From positions 2,418,001-2,482,000 of the forward strand of contig CP114119.1 of NCBI GenBank assembly GCA_029959195.1: a stretch of 64,000 nucleotides of DNA, read 5' to 3'. A program made the position numbers and the translations under genes. Shown here in pieces: positions 33,119-46,235 of this stretch. The stretch is from Dictyophora rubrovolvata. Its lineage: Eukaryota > Basidiomycota > Agaricomycetes > Phallales > Phallaceae. Each line of letters begins with the position of its first letter. Position 1 is the stretch's first letter. Below the pieces are notes generated by a model. That model was not told the DNA's origin. It made no database searches and worked only from the letters and a program-made list of their open reading frames with translations.

Positions 33119-36100
33119 ATGCCTAGCACAAAACGGGTCTTGGATGAAGAGCAGCCCAAAAAGTCGAAGAAAATAAAATTTGACAACGATAATACACCTA
33201 ATGCTTCCAGCTTACTTTCCACTGAAGTCGATTTTCCTCGAGGTGGCGGGACGAACTTGACCCCGCTGGAATACAAAAACATACGGCAGGAAGCTATTCG
33301 AGAAGCGGATGCTGAAGCTGTTTTTGCTGTGGGTTTTCTTTCAAATATTGTTAACAATATCATGGTTACTCTTTTTATCCCCAAAGAATTCTGGAGAGAA
33401 GAAGAGCAAGAAGCTGAAACATGCTGAAAATTCGAAGAACGCAGGAGCTAAAAAGAACAAGAAGGAGAAGGAGGACTCTTCAAAAAGGAAAAATGATAAT
33501 ATCAGAGTGGAGCGATTAAACTACAAAGTAAGTTTCAATCAATTTCTTTCTTGGTCCCAGGTCTCAATCGGGTTTCAGCGAATTGTTGAAGGCATGAAAA
33601 TATTAGGCAGAATCATAGCTATTCAACCCCTCGCATTGCTCGTTTCTCTTCCTTGTCAACTGGTCGGACATGTACCCATTACAAATGTTTCATCACAACT
33701 CACCAATCAACTGGACAAACTGGAAGATGAGGACGAGGACATGATGGCCCAGGATGAGGAAGATGAGGAGAATGTTAATGCAAACCAACCTTTGGAGCTT
33801 TTTGAAATATTCAAAGTAGGGCAGTATGTTCAGACTGTGGTAACAGGCGTTAAGTCTCCTGGTGCTACTGCCGATGGAATTATTGGGACGCGACGGCGGT
33901 TAGACGAGGTAGAACGGGCGAGTCAGCGTGTCGAGCTTAATCTCGTGCCCGAACAAGTCAATGCCGGTGTTTCAAAGGATGATTTGGAACCTGGCTTTGT
34001 ACGTCCTCCTTGCCAGTGGATTGTCCCGAACGCTGATTATTCCTCAGGTATTGCCTGGCGCGGTCCAATCGGTCGAGGACCATGGATACATTCTCGATTT
34101 AGGAATTGAGGGAACAACAGGCTTTTTATCATTCAAAGATGCCCAAGATGCCGAGCTTCCCAAGTTACGGGTGGGATATCATCTCACAGTTTGTGTTTCC
34201 AAACTTGCCGAAAATAAACGGACATGCGCCGTCACCGTTCAACCTAATAAACTCAAAACATCGGCAGTACGTCGTCCTTTCTTCATTTTTTTGCGCTTGA
34301 ATTTCTTCACCTTTTTCATCAGTTAACCACTCTATCGAGTGTAACATCCGTTCTACCGGGTACTTTAGTTCAAGCCTTAATCACAGCCGTCCTTGGCAGC
34401 GGTCTCAATGTACAAATTCTTGGATATCTCGACGGTACAATCGATACTTCCCATATTCCGTCTACGGACTTTGCTCAAGATTTAAAATTGGGCCAAAAAG
34501 TATGTCTTTCGTTGAGTTCCTCCAATCTGTATTCATCGGGGTGATAGATAAGAGCTCGTGTATTATGGGATATCCCATCACATGAACCTCGGCATTTCGC
34601 ACTTACATTACTTCCTCATATAATTGATTTCGGCGATCCTCTCACGGACAATGGTCAGCCCATTCAGGAAGCTTTCCAAATCGGTACGACACTGGAATCG
34701 GTCAAGGTTGCCAGAGTAGACAGTGAGCACGGCTTGAATGTACAAGTCCAGCAAGGTGTCTCTGGTATTGTTTATGTATGTATTTTCTTGTACACTCGTA
34801 CGGCTCTTTTAAAATGTTTCAAAGATTCGTCATGTTTCCGATGACCATGTACCTACTCTTCCACCCAATGCCGGGCAATGGAAAACGGGAACCGTCCATC
34901 GAGCCCGAGTTATCCGATTTCACCCTCTGGATGGTATCCTGCAGCTATCTATGCAACAATCTATCTTGGACCAGAAATTCTTGCAAGTACAGGATGTTAC
35001 GGTTGGAGAAGTGCTCAAGGTTGTCTTGCTATCTCTCTCTGATAACTGTCTGCTAATCTTACCTCTTTTTAGACAACGATAAAAAAGCTAACTCCAACTG
35101 GATTGTTTGTCATACTATTTGGGAGTATTGATGGCGTGATCTGGCCGACCCATTACGCGGATATTATGCTGAAGCATCCTCAGAAGCGATTCAAGGAGGG
35201 CGGTACTATTAGATGCCGGGTTCGTCAATTAGTTTTTGGTTTTTGAGCTCTTTCATTAACTATTCCATTCGTTAGGTCTTATTGGTAAACCCAGACAAAA
35301 AACGAGTTGTGTTGACAGCAAAAAGGACTCTCGTTGATTCGGACTTACCCATCATTTCAAAGCTCGAAGACGCTGCAGTTGGCTTAATCACTCATGCTAC
35401 TGTACACAAGATCACAACCAAAGGCTTGATGGTTGAGTTTTACAACAATCTTTACGCTCATGTTCCTTCGAGAGAAGCGGTGTAGGTTTCTAACATTGTC
35501 TCGAAGTATGGTTCATTGACTGGTTTTCAGCGAAACAGGTCAAGCCAATCTGGAGGAAGCATTTCCGATTGGGAAGCCTGTGAAAGTCCGCATCATCTAT
35601 GTTCATCCTGAGACGAACCACATCGCGGCCAGCATTCGTCAAGCTGTGGAAGAACCTTCCAAATCTGTTGATGTACAGATGATACAGATCGGCGACAAAG
35701 TCAATGGTCAAATCCAAGCCGTACACAAAGAACATGCGGTGATTGTTTTAGAGGATTCCAAGTTAACGGCACTTCTTTCGTTGAAAAACCTGGCTAATAG
35801 CAGAGGCACAACTGAAGAACGACTTCGGGCTGACATCACTGTCGGACAGGAAATCGACGACCTTATCGTTGTATCCCAAAATCCCGAGAAAGGCATCGTT
35901 ATTGTCAGCAAGAAGCCGAAGGATAGAGCAAAAGCCAATTTGCCAGAGAATGAAGGCATTAAACTAAATACTGTACAGCAAGACCAAATACTTTCCGGGC
36001 GTGTTATCGACTATAAACGTGGTGGGGTTCTGTTGCATATCGCTGCGGGTTTGAAAGGGTTCTTATATCCCACTGACATTTCGGACGACTATGACAAGGA

Positions 36101-38382
36101 AAATATTATTCCACTTATAGGCACCATCGTCAAGGGCATCGTATTGAACATTGATAAACACAGAAAAGAAATCACTCTGTCTACTCGGCCTTCTCGGATG
36201 TTACGCGAAGACTCTGCAGCGCCGAAGGATCCCGAAATCAATTCAATTGAAGACCTCAAAACTGGTCTTCAGATACGTGGTTTCATCAAAAATATCACTG
36301 ACCACGGCCTATATGTTACTCTTGGTCGCGGTTTAGATGCACGAGTGAAGATTAAAGAATTATTTGACGAGGTAAAAGGCTTCACCAGAGAGGTTGACGG
36401 TGTTTCTTACGGATCTTCCAATAGTACATCAAAGACTGGAAACCGAGGTTTTCCATAAATCAACTTGTTCGCGGTAAAATCATGAGGTAAATGTTGTACA
36501 TGATCTAGGACTTTCTATGATCTCACCCCGTACATAGAGTTGACAAGGAAGCAAATCAAATCGAAATGACCTTCCGTTCTACGCCTATCGAACTCGAACT
36601 AACAGACTTCCAGAAGGGACAAAAGGTCGAGGGTTTGATCAAATCCAAAGAAAACTACGGTCTCTTCATTCAAATAAAAGATACGAAAGTCAGCGGTTTG
36701 TGTCATAAATCTGAGGTAAGGTTTAGAACATATAATATAGCGTCTTCGTAACAGACCCCCGTCATTTTTTAGGTTACAGATAATAAGGAAGCGGATATTC
36801 AACAGGTACTGCAGGGCTTCGCTATTGGTGATCCTGTCAAGGCAGTCATTTTGGATGTCAATCTGATAAAACAACGCATCGCCTTTGGGCTGAAACCTTC
36901 ATACTTTGATCCAGAGGATTTCGTTATGAAAAACGTCGAATCCTCTCCCGAAACCGAAAACGAAGATGAAGTATCTATACAGCCGAAGTCGGTACAAAAT
37001 GCAGAAACCCAGTCCGATGACTCGGATGAAGAGGTATGCTTTTCCATGTAATATAATGTACACCTTTTCATGTCCCCTCCAGGTTCTACAATTGGATGAT
37101 TCTCGCCAACGACCAACCATCACGTCCTTTGAAACCTTTGCGCAATCCAACATAGACACAATCCCTATCTTGAAGACGTCGGGCTTCCAATGGTCAGGTG
37201 TTATGGAAACTGTACAAAGCGAGGAGTCAAGCTCTTCGAATAGTTCTGACGAAGAGGGCGAGGGAGAGAGAAAAAAGAACAAAAAGAAAAAGAAGAAGGT
37301 TATTGAGTATGACCAAACTGGAGATATGCATACCCGTCGTCCTGAATCAACGGATGATTTTGAACGCGTACTACTCGGTTCACCCAACTCGTCGTTCCTG
37401 TGGATTCAATACATGTCGTTCCAACTGCAGCTCTCCGAGATTGACAAGGCCCGAGAAATTGGAAAACGCGCCTTGCAAACGATCAACTTCCGAGAAGAAG
37501 GCGAGAAACTAAACGTCTGGGTCGCGCTGTTGAATTTAGAAAATCAGTTTGGTACCGATGAAACTTTGGATATTGTTTTTAAAGATGCAGCTCGTGCAAA
37601 CGATTCAAAGACTATCCATTTGCGTATGGCTGTCATCTTTGATGAATCAGGACATCATGAGGTACGCGTAGTCTTTTTCTTCCTCGTAAATTACCGTTTT
37701 GAATGCACTTGCACTCGTCTAGCGCACTGTCGAACAGTATCAAAAAACTTGTAAAAAATTCGGTCAAAGCTCGAAGGTATGGACGTTATTTGCTGAATAT
37801 CATTTCAAACGTCGCGATTTCGATACCGCCCGACAACTTTTGCCACGTAGTCTTCAAAGTCTTGAGAAGAGGAAACGTAAGTTTACGTGATTTTTTATTT
37901 TAAGAGATGGGCCGATAATGATGGCGCCTGATTTTAGATATTAAAACCATAAGCAAGTTTGCTCTTTTGGAATACAAGCTCGGGGAACCAGAGCGGGGCA
38001 AAACAATATTTGAGGGCATTATCGATTCTCATCCAAAACGGTGGGATTTATGGTCCGTGTACATAGACATGGAAGCAACTCAAAATAATATCCAGAGTAT
38101 AAGGTATGGTTGTGACATCATTTTACACCTATGTCCAAACTTGAACACTTTCGTTAGAGGTTTGTTTGATCGAGTCCTGGCTCTCAAAATGACAAGTTTC
38201 AAAGCAAAGTTTGTGATGTTTATCGTCAACTTTTGTTTTTCAAATCTCATGATAATGTTTACAGGGCATTCTTCAAAAAATGGCTAGAGCTAGAGAAGCG
38301 TATTGGTGATGTAGATGGTGAATCCAACGTGAAAGCCAAAGCAGTGGAATGGACACAAAAGGCGAGCGCTGGCGCTCCCTAA
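33119..38382 (+). CDS. RRP5: rRNA biogenesis protein RRP5
   Basis: Large nucleolar protein of roughly 1,480 residues in more than ten exons. The start [20 protein letters not shown] is a basic nuclear-type leader. A long series of S1 RNA-binding repeats follows: [125 protein letters not shown] and [20 protein letters not shown]. After an acidic Ser-rich linker (about 37190-37300) come HAT/TPR-like repeats ([52 protein letters not shown]). RRP5 joins 18S and 5.8S pre-rRNA processing, the S1 part and the HAT part serving different cuts in yeast. Confidence 0.92.
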
Positions 38383-38555
38383 AGTATTGTATTCGTTATA
38401 TGAGAAATAATACGGGATATGATGCAAAAGGCAAACAAAAAAGAAACATAAATCTGAGGAAGAAAGGGAGAGAAAAAGAGATGGTAATAACTAGGAGAAC
38501 AAAAAGGTGAATAATGAATACACGAAAAGAACATTGCAGTATACGGATATAAAGC

Positions 38556-41500
38556 CTATGGGCGAGACCGTGTCCGTCCAGATCCGTTTGGAAACTCGGA
38601 GTCCTGCTCGCTGGGACGGCGATTATGTAATTGAGGTTCATCTGATATACGTTGATGCCATGTCTCGAGTTCCTGAGATAAGGATTCGAGATTCATCACG
38701 TTCTCATCGCTGGTAGGGCTAACTCTCTTGTCTGATATACCAAACCCCATCTGATCGTCCAATAATACACGGACCTTGTGCGAAAGCTGTTCATTTTCTC
38801 GTCTCAATGCGACGATCTCGTTGTGCAGTTTTTCGCTGTAAGTCTCGTCTTGGCCGTCGCGTGCAGCTGTCAAAGACGCCTTCAAATTATCAATCTCCTC
38901 CTCTAATTCCTGATTCAGAAGTTGACGTTCGTCCGCTTCCTGCTGGATACTCAGCAGCAGATTCTTCAGACGTTCTAGTTCCGCATTACTGTCCTCGAGC
39001 TTCTGATAAAGCTTTGCATTTTCTTGTGTGAGTCGCTGATGTTGTTTCTCTAAGTCAGAGATATGATTTCGAAGGACATCATTGACAGCAGGATCATCAG
39101 ACCCGGGAGTTGTACGGCCATTACGCATATGCGACTCAGGTGACGAGCCTCCTTTCAGACTAGTGACTTCTTTTTGCAAATCTTGGTTCATGTTCTTGGC
39201 TTTAGATAGTTCATCTTTCATTCGGCGAAGCATTTTTTCCGTATGCCTAAAAAAAGAAACACGTAAGCCCGCTGTTCACTCAGCAACTAACCAGCGCGCA
39301 TCAAACCAATGACATACTTGACATAATGAACCGCTGTTTTATAATCTTCTTCCATTTGCGCCATGCGATTTTTATGGTTGTCCTCTGCCTCCGCTAAATT
39401 GCGTTCAGCAGCTTCCACGCGAGCTTCCATGTTTTGGTCAACGGAATTAGACAGTGCGTTACTTTGTTGTTGGACCTCATTCAACTGTTTCGATAGCGAA
39501 ACAGCGTGAGCCTCAGCTTCCTGATGTCGACGAGTAGTCACTTCAAGTTTCTGGCTCGTTTCTTCGTGCGACCGAATCTGGTCATTTAATTTTTGCTCCA
39601 ACTCGTGAAGCCGCGCTGGTACTTCAGACGCTTGTTGTCCAATCTCACTTTCGTCGATCATGAGGCCGTGTTCGGTGAGATATGTACGGAGAGTCGATAA
39701 CCGCAACTCCACTTCGGAAAGCGTATTCGTCTTCTCGCGGAGCTCAACTTCTTTCGTCGCAAGATCTTTACGATACCGACCGTTATCCGTCATGGCACTC
39801 GCGAGTTGTGCTCTCAAACCAACAAGTTGTGATCGCAAGGCGAGCTGCTCCGTTTGAAGATCCTGCACTTTCTGACGCTGCTCTCTAGTCTCCTGTTGGA
39901 CGCGTAGGAGACGTTGCGAAGTTTCATTGATTATTTCGCGCAAACCGTTGGCTTCAGCTTCTAACGCTTCATATTTTTCTTCATGAGTTCGAAGCAGCCG
40001 ATCTTCATCAGCTTTCAAATCACGATGACTATCCAACAGCTGTCCAAGACCGGACGTAGTCAACGTACGAAGCGAGTCCGCTTCAGCACGAGATGCCGCC
40101 CATGAGTTTTCGACGTCTGTCAGCTTGGCATGCGCAGCCTCAGATTCAGCCGTTCTCAACTCGAGTTCATTCCTAAGCTCGAGCATGTCCTGTTCCAATC
40201 GACTAATCTGCTCCGTCGCACGTCGCCATTGTTCCAAAAGCTCGTCGTGTTTAGAAGCAGAAGCTTCCAAAGCAGTCTGAGCCTGTTCCAAAGCCTTGAG
40301 ATGTTGATCTCTTGACTCGGTGACAGCAGCAATCTGTTCCTGAATATGCTTTTCGTCCGCGTTCCTTTGCTGGGCAAGTGAATTAAGCGCCAAAAGCTTT
40401 TGGGCATGATCGTTCAAGGAGGCTTCTATTTCGCTATGCTTGCCACGCAAATCGTTGTGTTCGTGGGTCATCGCAGTATGTAGACTCTCCAAGGTGTCCG
40501 CCCTCCGGATAGCTTCCGAGGCACGAGCCTCAACCTGCTCGCATACCTGGGCCTGCTGTTGATAGGCAGCCTCCAGGTCAGCGACCTTTCTCTCTAGCGC
40601 CGCCTTGTTTGAGGTCAAAACAGTCAGTTGCTTCTCCAATTGAAGATTCCGGTCTTTCTCTAAACGAGACACTTCATGGATCGATCCAGATTCGTATGCC
40701 ACCAATTTGGCTCGATAAAAAGCTGCCTCTTGAAGAGCACTACTACGGATGCGGTCCGCCTCCGCCATCCGCTCAGAGACCATTCGTGCTTGTTCAGCCA
40801 CAATGGACTGAAAACAAAAAAAAAATAATGAATGTTAACACTTGAGCAAAGCATTTAATTCCATTACCTGAATCCTAGCTCTATCCCGCTTAAGAGAAAA
40901 AATCATATCTGCCAACTTGGCCGATTCTCCAGTAGAACCAACCGTATTCGCGTTGTTCAACATGTCTTTCATAATATCTTCATCTCCTTCTACAGGAAGT
41001 TCGGCGGTATTCCAAACGAATCCAGCTTGACTCGCTTGTAACAAAGCAACTCGCATCCAAGCTTCCCGCCGCTTAGCAACTTCAAGTTCTCCTTCCTTTT
41101 GTTTGAGCATATCGACAATAATACTCCCGCCAGACGAAACAGGTCTGCTACCGCCATGATATCCATTCTGAACCGGAGGTGACCTGGTTCCAGATTGATA
41201 AAACGCATCTCCAGGGGGTTGCGATCGATCAACATTCGGAGACGGACTGCGTGCATCTTGCAAAGCGGATCCGTTGCGGTTCATAGCAACAGCTGCCATG
41301 ATCGGTCTCGCGGTTGAGGGACCTTGATGGCCTTGCATCATGAGAGTGGGCGATATCGCGCGCGAGCCAGGTACGCTAGACCCGCCGGCGGTACTCGCCG
41401 ACTGTTGTTGCTGTTGTATCTGTTTCATACGACTGGGCTCAGGCGACTCGGTTCGTTGGAGTAAGGGAGAGTCGGTGCGTGGACCTGGAAAAGGCCTGAC

Positions 41501-43719
41501 GGGTTCGTCTAGGCTGTCATCAGTGCGACGAGGACGAACGGGAAGTTGCTGCTGCTGTGGTTGTGGTTGTTGTTGGGATGCGATTATTGGAGACACTTGC
41601 AAGGGCTGCAGAGGCGATCCATTGGATCCATTGGGTGCTCGACGAGACGAGGGTGATAGGGCTCGATCATATTCAGTTCCAGACGGTGACATTGCGCGTT
41701 GGGGATTCACACTTGATTGATGCTGATGCTGTTGATGTGGTTGTGATTGTTGTTGCTGCTGCTGCGCCTGAGCAGATTGTTGCTACAAAAGATACAAGAG
41801 TTACCGTATAGTTAATAGACCCAGAAAAACAGAAAAACGAACTCGACGAAGATCAGTGTTGACCGCTCCTATCTGATTTGCATTGTTGGTATTTTTACTA
41901 GGTTCAGGATATTTAATATGCTCTAAATGGAATGGTGAGAATAAAAGTGAGGGAAATAGATGTCTATTAGAAACATACTGGTATCTAAAACGTGGATAAC
42001 ACTCGAGTCTTCAGGTCGTGACAGTCCAAAGGTTTCTCCTCCTAAAACAAATACGCGAGTTCCTGATGACGCCATTGCATGTCCGGAACGTCCGGCTGGG
42101 CTAGGTCCCATATTTTGAAAGGTATACCACCGCTGATCTAGTAATAAAAAATCGATCAATAACCGATATAACACAGGGGTGGAAATAATCTCGTACTGGA
42201 TATCTTGAAAGCAGTAAGATCGCTCAAGTCCTGTCCATCCATGCCTCGTCCGCCGAACACGTACATAACATCATCAACAATAGCTGCTGCATGACCTTCG
42301 CGCGGAGCGGGTATATAGCCAATACAACTAAGCTCCCTCCATGTACGGGTGATGACATCGAAAACCCAGGTATCGTTATAATGAAATTGGCCGTCGGTAC
42401 CTCCGAAACTGGAGGTTTTTTAATCGATTAATCAAACAAGCAAGCGACAGGGGTGAAATAGTGGGACGAACATGTAGATTCTCTCGTTATAGGTGACGCA
42501 AATATGACCTGTACGTGGAGGAGGGCTGACATTATCCGAGGGAGCATATCGCTCCCAAACAGGAGCTGCAACTTTGACTAGGTAGTGTAAGGTTGGTACA
42601 AAAACAAAAAAAAAGGCTACTTAGGGTTTACGTACGGGTATTCAAATCGAAAGCCCATAGATCACTGAGAAAATGACCTTCGACCTGACCGCCAAATATG
42701 AAAAATCTGGTTCCGACCATAGCCGCGGCATGACCATATCGACCGACGGGTGTGTCACCTGCGGTAACAACTCGGGTCCATTCTCTAGACGCTAAAAAAA
42801 GAAAAGAAAAAAAGAAAGCGCGTCAGTTACGTAGTTCCCTTTAAGAGAAAATATCAACAAATTCAATCGTGTTCTAACCAGTATTAAACAAGTATAGAGC
42901 ATTATCGTGTGGTTCTTCCGGAACGGCCTGTCCATCCTGTTTGGTATCACCTCCCCAAACAATGATGACGGTGCTGACTAGAGCGCTGGCATGACCGACA
43001 CGGGGAGGTGGTAAGTCGCCCATGGTCTCAATTAGAGTAGCGGTAAGATCTCGGGTAGCGATGAGGTACATGTCTGAAACTACGGTATCTCTGACAAGAC
43101 CGCCAAAAAGGTATAGTTCGCCGCTGGGGGTGGTATTGAGTGGAATGGCATGACCGTAGCGGGGAAATGGTGATGGAGAAAGGGGCAAAGGTTGAGGTGT
43201 GCCATCGGGTAAAAGGGGTGGACGTGTTAAGGTAAAAGGTGGTAAGAAGTTTAGCCGCCGTGCCGACCATGGGTAGCCCTGAGGACGAGATTGAGGAGTC
43301 GGGGTGGGCGCATTGCTTCCTTGAGGGATGTGACCTAGAGGAGGTGATTTGGAGCCACTGTTTCAAGGATGTAACTCAGTGATGATATAAAAAGTACATG
43401 TATAGTTTTACCTAGCCTGCTGTAACTGCACCTGCGATTGTTGTACTGGCAGTTGCTGAACTTGAGGCTGCTGTTGCTGTTGCTGTTGCTGTTGTTGTTG
43501 TTGCTGCTGCTGTACTTGTTGTTGAAGCTGAAGTTGTTGCTGTTGCTGCTGCTGATGTTGATGTTGCTGCTGCAAAAGCTGTTGTTGTTGAGCACCCCTG
43601 GTTTGTGCTAATGCTTGACTAGGGGACTGGGCAACAGTGACCAAGGTATTGTTGCTGTTGCTGTTGCTGTTGACATTGACACCTGCACTGGGCTGTCTCT
43701 TCCGAAAAAAGGACGACAT
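38556..43719 (-). CDS. Tea1-like kelch and coiled-coil cell-end marker
   Basis: The start MSSFFRKRQPSAG (43719) is followed by a long poly-Gln tract, then at least five kelch repeats: RYGHAIPLNT...LYLFGGL, RVGHASALVSTVIIVWGGDT, RYGHAAAMVGTRFFIFGGQV, RTGHICVTYNERIYIFGGTD, REGHAAAIVDDVMYVFGGRG and RSGHAMASSGTRVFVLGGET. A Ser/Pro/Gln-rich linker (around 41200-41790) follows, then about 850 residues of coiled coil, with one very long exon at 39287-40801. The layout matches fission yeast Tea1/Tea3, which ride microtubule tips to cell ends and mark growth sites. In a hyphal fungus a role at the hyphal tip is inferred. Introns are short and GT-AG. An upstream ATG at 43890 in frame is possible but gives a low-complexity leader. 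Confidence 0.85.
43430..43670. repeat. CAG/CAA-type repeats encoding poly-Gln and Asn-Ser
   Basis: On the plus strand TTG, CTG and TGC triplets dominate; read from the minus strand they give long Gln runs broken by His, Leu and Val, preceded by a short Asn-Ser repeat. They lie in the first exon of the Tea1-like gene. A smaller similar tract is at 41720-41780. Confidence 0.9.
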
Positions 43720-45575
43720 CCTCCTGGGTCCGCTGCCACCACAAAGAGAAGGCGTATTAAACAGCAAGGTGTGCTGGACTGGGATATCTGAGAGGTAGGA
43801 TCGTGACGGGCTGTCAACGACAACAACGACGGCGGCGGCGGCGAGACGAGCAGAAGATAGAAAAAGAGCGGGGTCGTGATGAGAATCCAACCAAAAATTG
43901 TTGGGGACTGTGGGTGCTTGCGGACCAGTGCTACTCCATGGATGTGTATGTACACACGGTTTCGCGCTCCCTCACACCGGCATGGATGCACTCCTCATGT
44001 AAAATCAGCATCATCTCAACAACAGCTGTCAAATGCTACGCCCCGGATATTTTGAAGGAATACATCAGTCACGTTTCCCAAGGTACCGGCCAGACAGCGG
44101 AATTTTGTTGTTGCGCCACCATTTCTTGCTTAACAGGCTCAATTGAACGATTTTTTGAGGCTTTACTGCGCAGATTAAGAAGCAAATTTCAAAATCAAAA
44201 CATGATTCAATTGTAGCAAGGAGCAACTCTGGCGCAGGCGCTGGCCATGCTCGATTCCCAAATGATCGACGGGGAAAGTATCTAGTATCCACACATGCGT
44301 TACTCCCGCGACTATGATCTTCGACACCTTGTGTTCATCAACACCGACACCAGATGTGTTTCCAAACTTAACTTGAGCTGAAAAGTTATGCAATTCTCGG
44401 ATTCACACTGCTGCGCTGCTTCTCCAGTTAGGGAATTAGCAACTTGTCCCTTGTATCTTATCTCATTGAGAACGAAAACGTACGCGAAAGACGTTTAAAT
44501 CATCCCCGGATGCAAATCCTCCCGTCTCCTGGCATCCAATGCCGTCTCGATCTGTTGTTACGGACTCCATCCCCAGACATGTAACTCGGTTTGACATCGG
44601 GGTGGTCTTACTTCACATGAGGCAGGATCATCATCTTGGTGTGTCGAACGTCATTATTGAAAGGTGACATTGATGATCTTGGGTGCTGGAAGAAGGTCGC
44701 TAGAAGGTTGAGAATATAAGTCAAGCAATTTTAGTAAGTTCTATTTTCATGTATTCAATTGTCCTTTTGTTTGCCAGTCCAGTTGCTCAATGCGTGACGC
44801 GTAACGCTTCTGAGAATCAAATAGTATCAAATATTTGGCAAGCACCAATATACCTCTCGTTCCTCTCCGAAACTTTATCGATTATCGCTGTCGATGCTCC
44901 AGAAGACCATGTGGTTTCCGCGATGAGATATGACGTGGATGACACGACTCGTTACCTCCGTAGTTAACGGCTTACCATGGAAGTAAGACGTCTCATAAAC
45001 CCGCAACCAATTGAATATGCACCTTTTTATTAGTGCATGCGCAATTTTGAAAGGGTAACATAATGGTAGGGTGGTAAGTGTTAATATTAGAAAACATTTC
45101 GGTGAGCTCTACACATGTTATTGGATATCGATGGAGAACGAGATACAACTGGACCTTAAACCTTATACTCTAAACCCTAAAACTGACAGATTACAGCTCC
45201 AAAAAGGGCTTGGTTCGACTCTGGGATAGACTCCAAAGGTCGGTTGTCTGTTGATAACAAAATAACATTAAAGATCCCGTTGCTGTTGACGTTGAACCCA
45301 TCGGCGATGGTAATTGGAAAGGATGAAAGACTGCCTAACTGATTGAGATGACCAAAAACCTCTCATCTTCATTGATACCAAACTCACAAGTACTGCTCAG
45401 TTGAATCTCAGTATTCTAGTCTTCCTTGTTTTGAATGTAATTAAATGCTCTATATATTATAATAATGTCGTACACATGATTGAGAGATGATTTGTGACTA
45501 ATTCAAGTTATACTGGTGCCATAAAATGTAAGGGTGAAACGTTACTAGTAAGCTGGTTCGTCTAAAGTTATAATG
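43720..45575. other. Long intergenic region without a recognised gene
   Basis: Holds the promoter of the Tea1-like gene at the left and the 3' side of the homeodomain gene at the right. Two weak signals exist: a minus-strand frame near 44220-44390 (GNTSGVGVDEHKVSKIIVAG) and a 72-codon plus-strand frame at 44749-44967 (MYSIVLLFASPVAQCV then YLSFLSETLSIIAVDAPEDH). Neither has support beyond being open. Confidence 0.4.
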
Positions 45576-46235
45576 TTACATGTCATCTTCGTCATGACCC
45601 AAAAGAAGTAATCCTTCGATAGCATGGGTTAAATCTTCTTCTGCAGTAGGCCGTTCCATTGATACTCCACTTTCACGTAATCTTCTTCTGCGATGCGCAA
45701 ACCAGTCTCGTATTTGCTTATCAGTTCTAAATAAATAATTATTAGCAGACGGTACTCGACTCATGGTAAATGAGCCAACAAACCTGTCTTTTAATGATCT
45801 TTTCAACGCCTCTATGGTAGCATCACCTGGGCTCCATATTCCTCTCTCAAAGACATTTTGAAGGATATCTATCTGCCACTTTTCAAGTCGACCGGGCTTA
45901 ATCGGATGAGGCGGGTCGAAATGGGAATTAAACGGTAATTTTGATTTGTAGAATTGAGGGGCATCATTTGAGCTCGAGAAGCTCGGGTTTTCGTCTCTTC
46001 CCAAGGTTTGTTTCCGGTCGCGGGGACGAAGACTATATATCGAGGAATCGTTACTTCTCTCCCTCAGTTCGGTCTGTCTCTGCTGAGATAAATCCGAACG
46101 GCCGGGCGTTGATGGAGACGAGGGAGATGTCGAATATCGGGAAGAATATGGTTCTGAAGAGGAGGGGGACGAAGAAGATGACGACCCAGACGACAAAGGC
46201 GAAGTGGGGGACCGGTCTTTATAGACTGAGAACAT
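45576..46235 (-). CDS. Homeodomain-like protein with atypical recognition helix
   Basis: Two exons (45784-46235 and 45576-45726) joined over a 57-base intron with a good branch site (CTGCTAAT) give 200 residues. The intron keeps the frame and has no stop, so it could be missed by ORF prediction; splicing produces RSLKDRTDKQIRDWFAHRRR. Residues from about 118 on read GRLEKWQIDILQNVFERGIW, SPGDATIEALK and the WFAHRRRRLRES helix, a homeodomain fold with two extra residues between helix 1 and helix 3. The normally invariant Asn after WF and one residue is His here. The N-terminus is Ser/Pro-rich and the C-terminus acidic. It is probably nuclear; target unknown. Confidence 0.75.
   Translation of the reverse strand: MFSVYKDRSPTSPLSSGSSSSSSPSSSEPYSSRYSTSPSSPSTPGRSDLSQQRQTELRERSNDSSIYSLRPRDRKQTLGRDENPSFSSSNDAPQFYKSKLPFNSHFDPPHPIKPGRLEKWQIDILQNVFERGIWSPGDATIEALKRSLKDRFVGSFTMSRVPSANNYLFRTDKQIRDWFAHRRRRLRESGVSMERPTAEEDLTHAIEGLLLLGHDEDDM

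Noticed and set aside
41340-41811. Plus-strand ORFs rich in Val, Cys and Gly
   Set aside because: They are mirror images of the Gln/Pro-rich coding sequence of the Tea1-like gene on the other strand.
43430-43670. CRISPR-like regular repeats
   Set aside because: They are trinucleotide Gln codon runs without spacers.
44749-44967. 72-codon ORF with a hydrophobic start, possible small secreted protein
   Set aside because: The start is only weakly signal-like, there are no cysteine pairs, no splice continuity and no recognised family.
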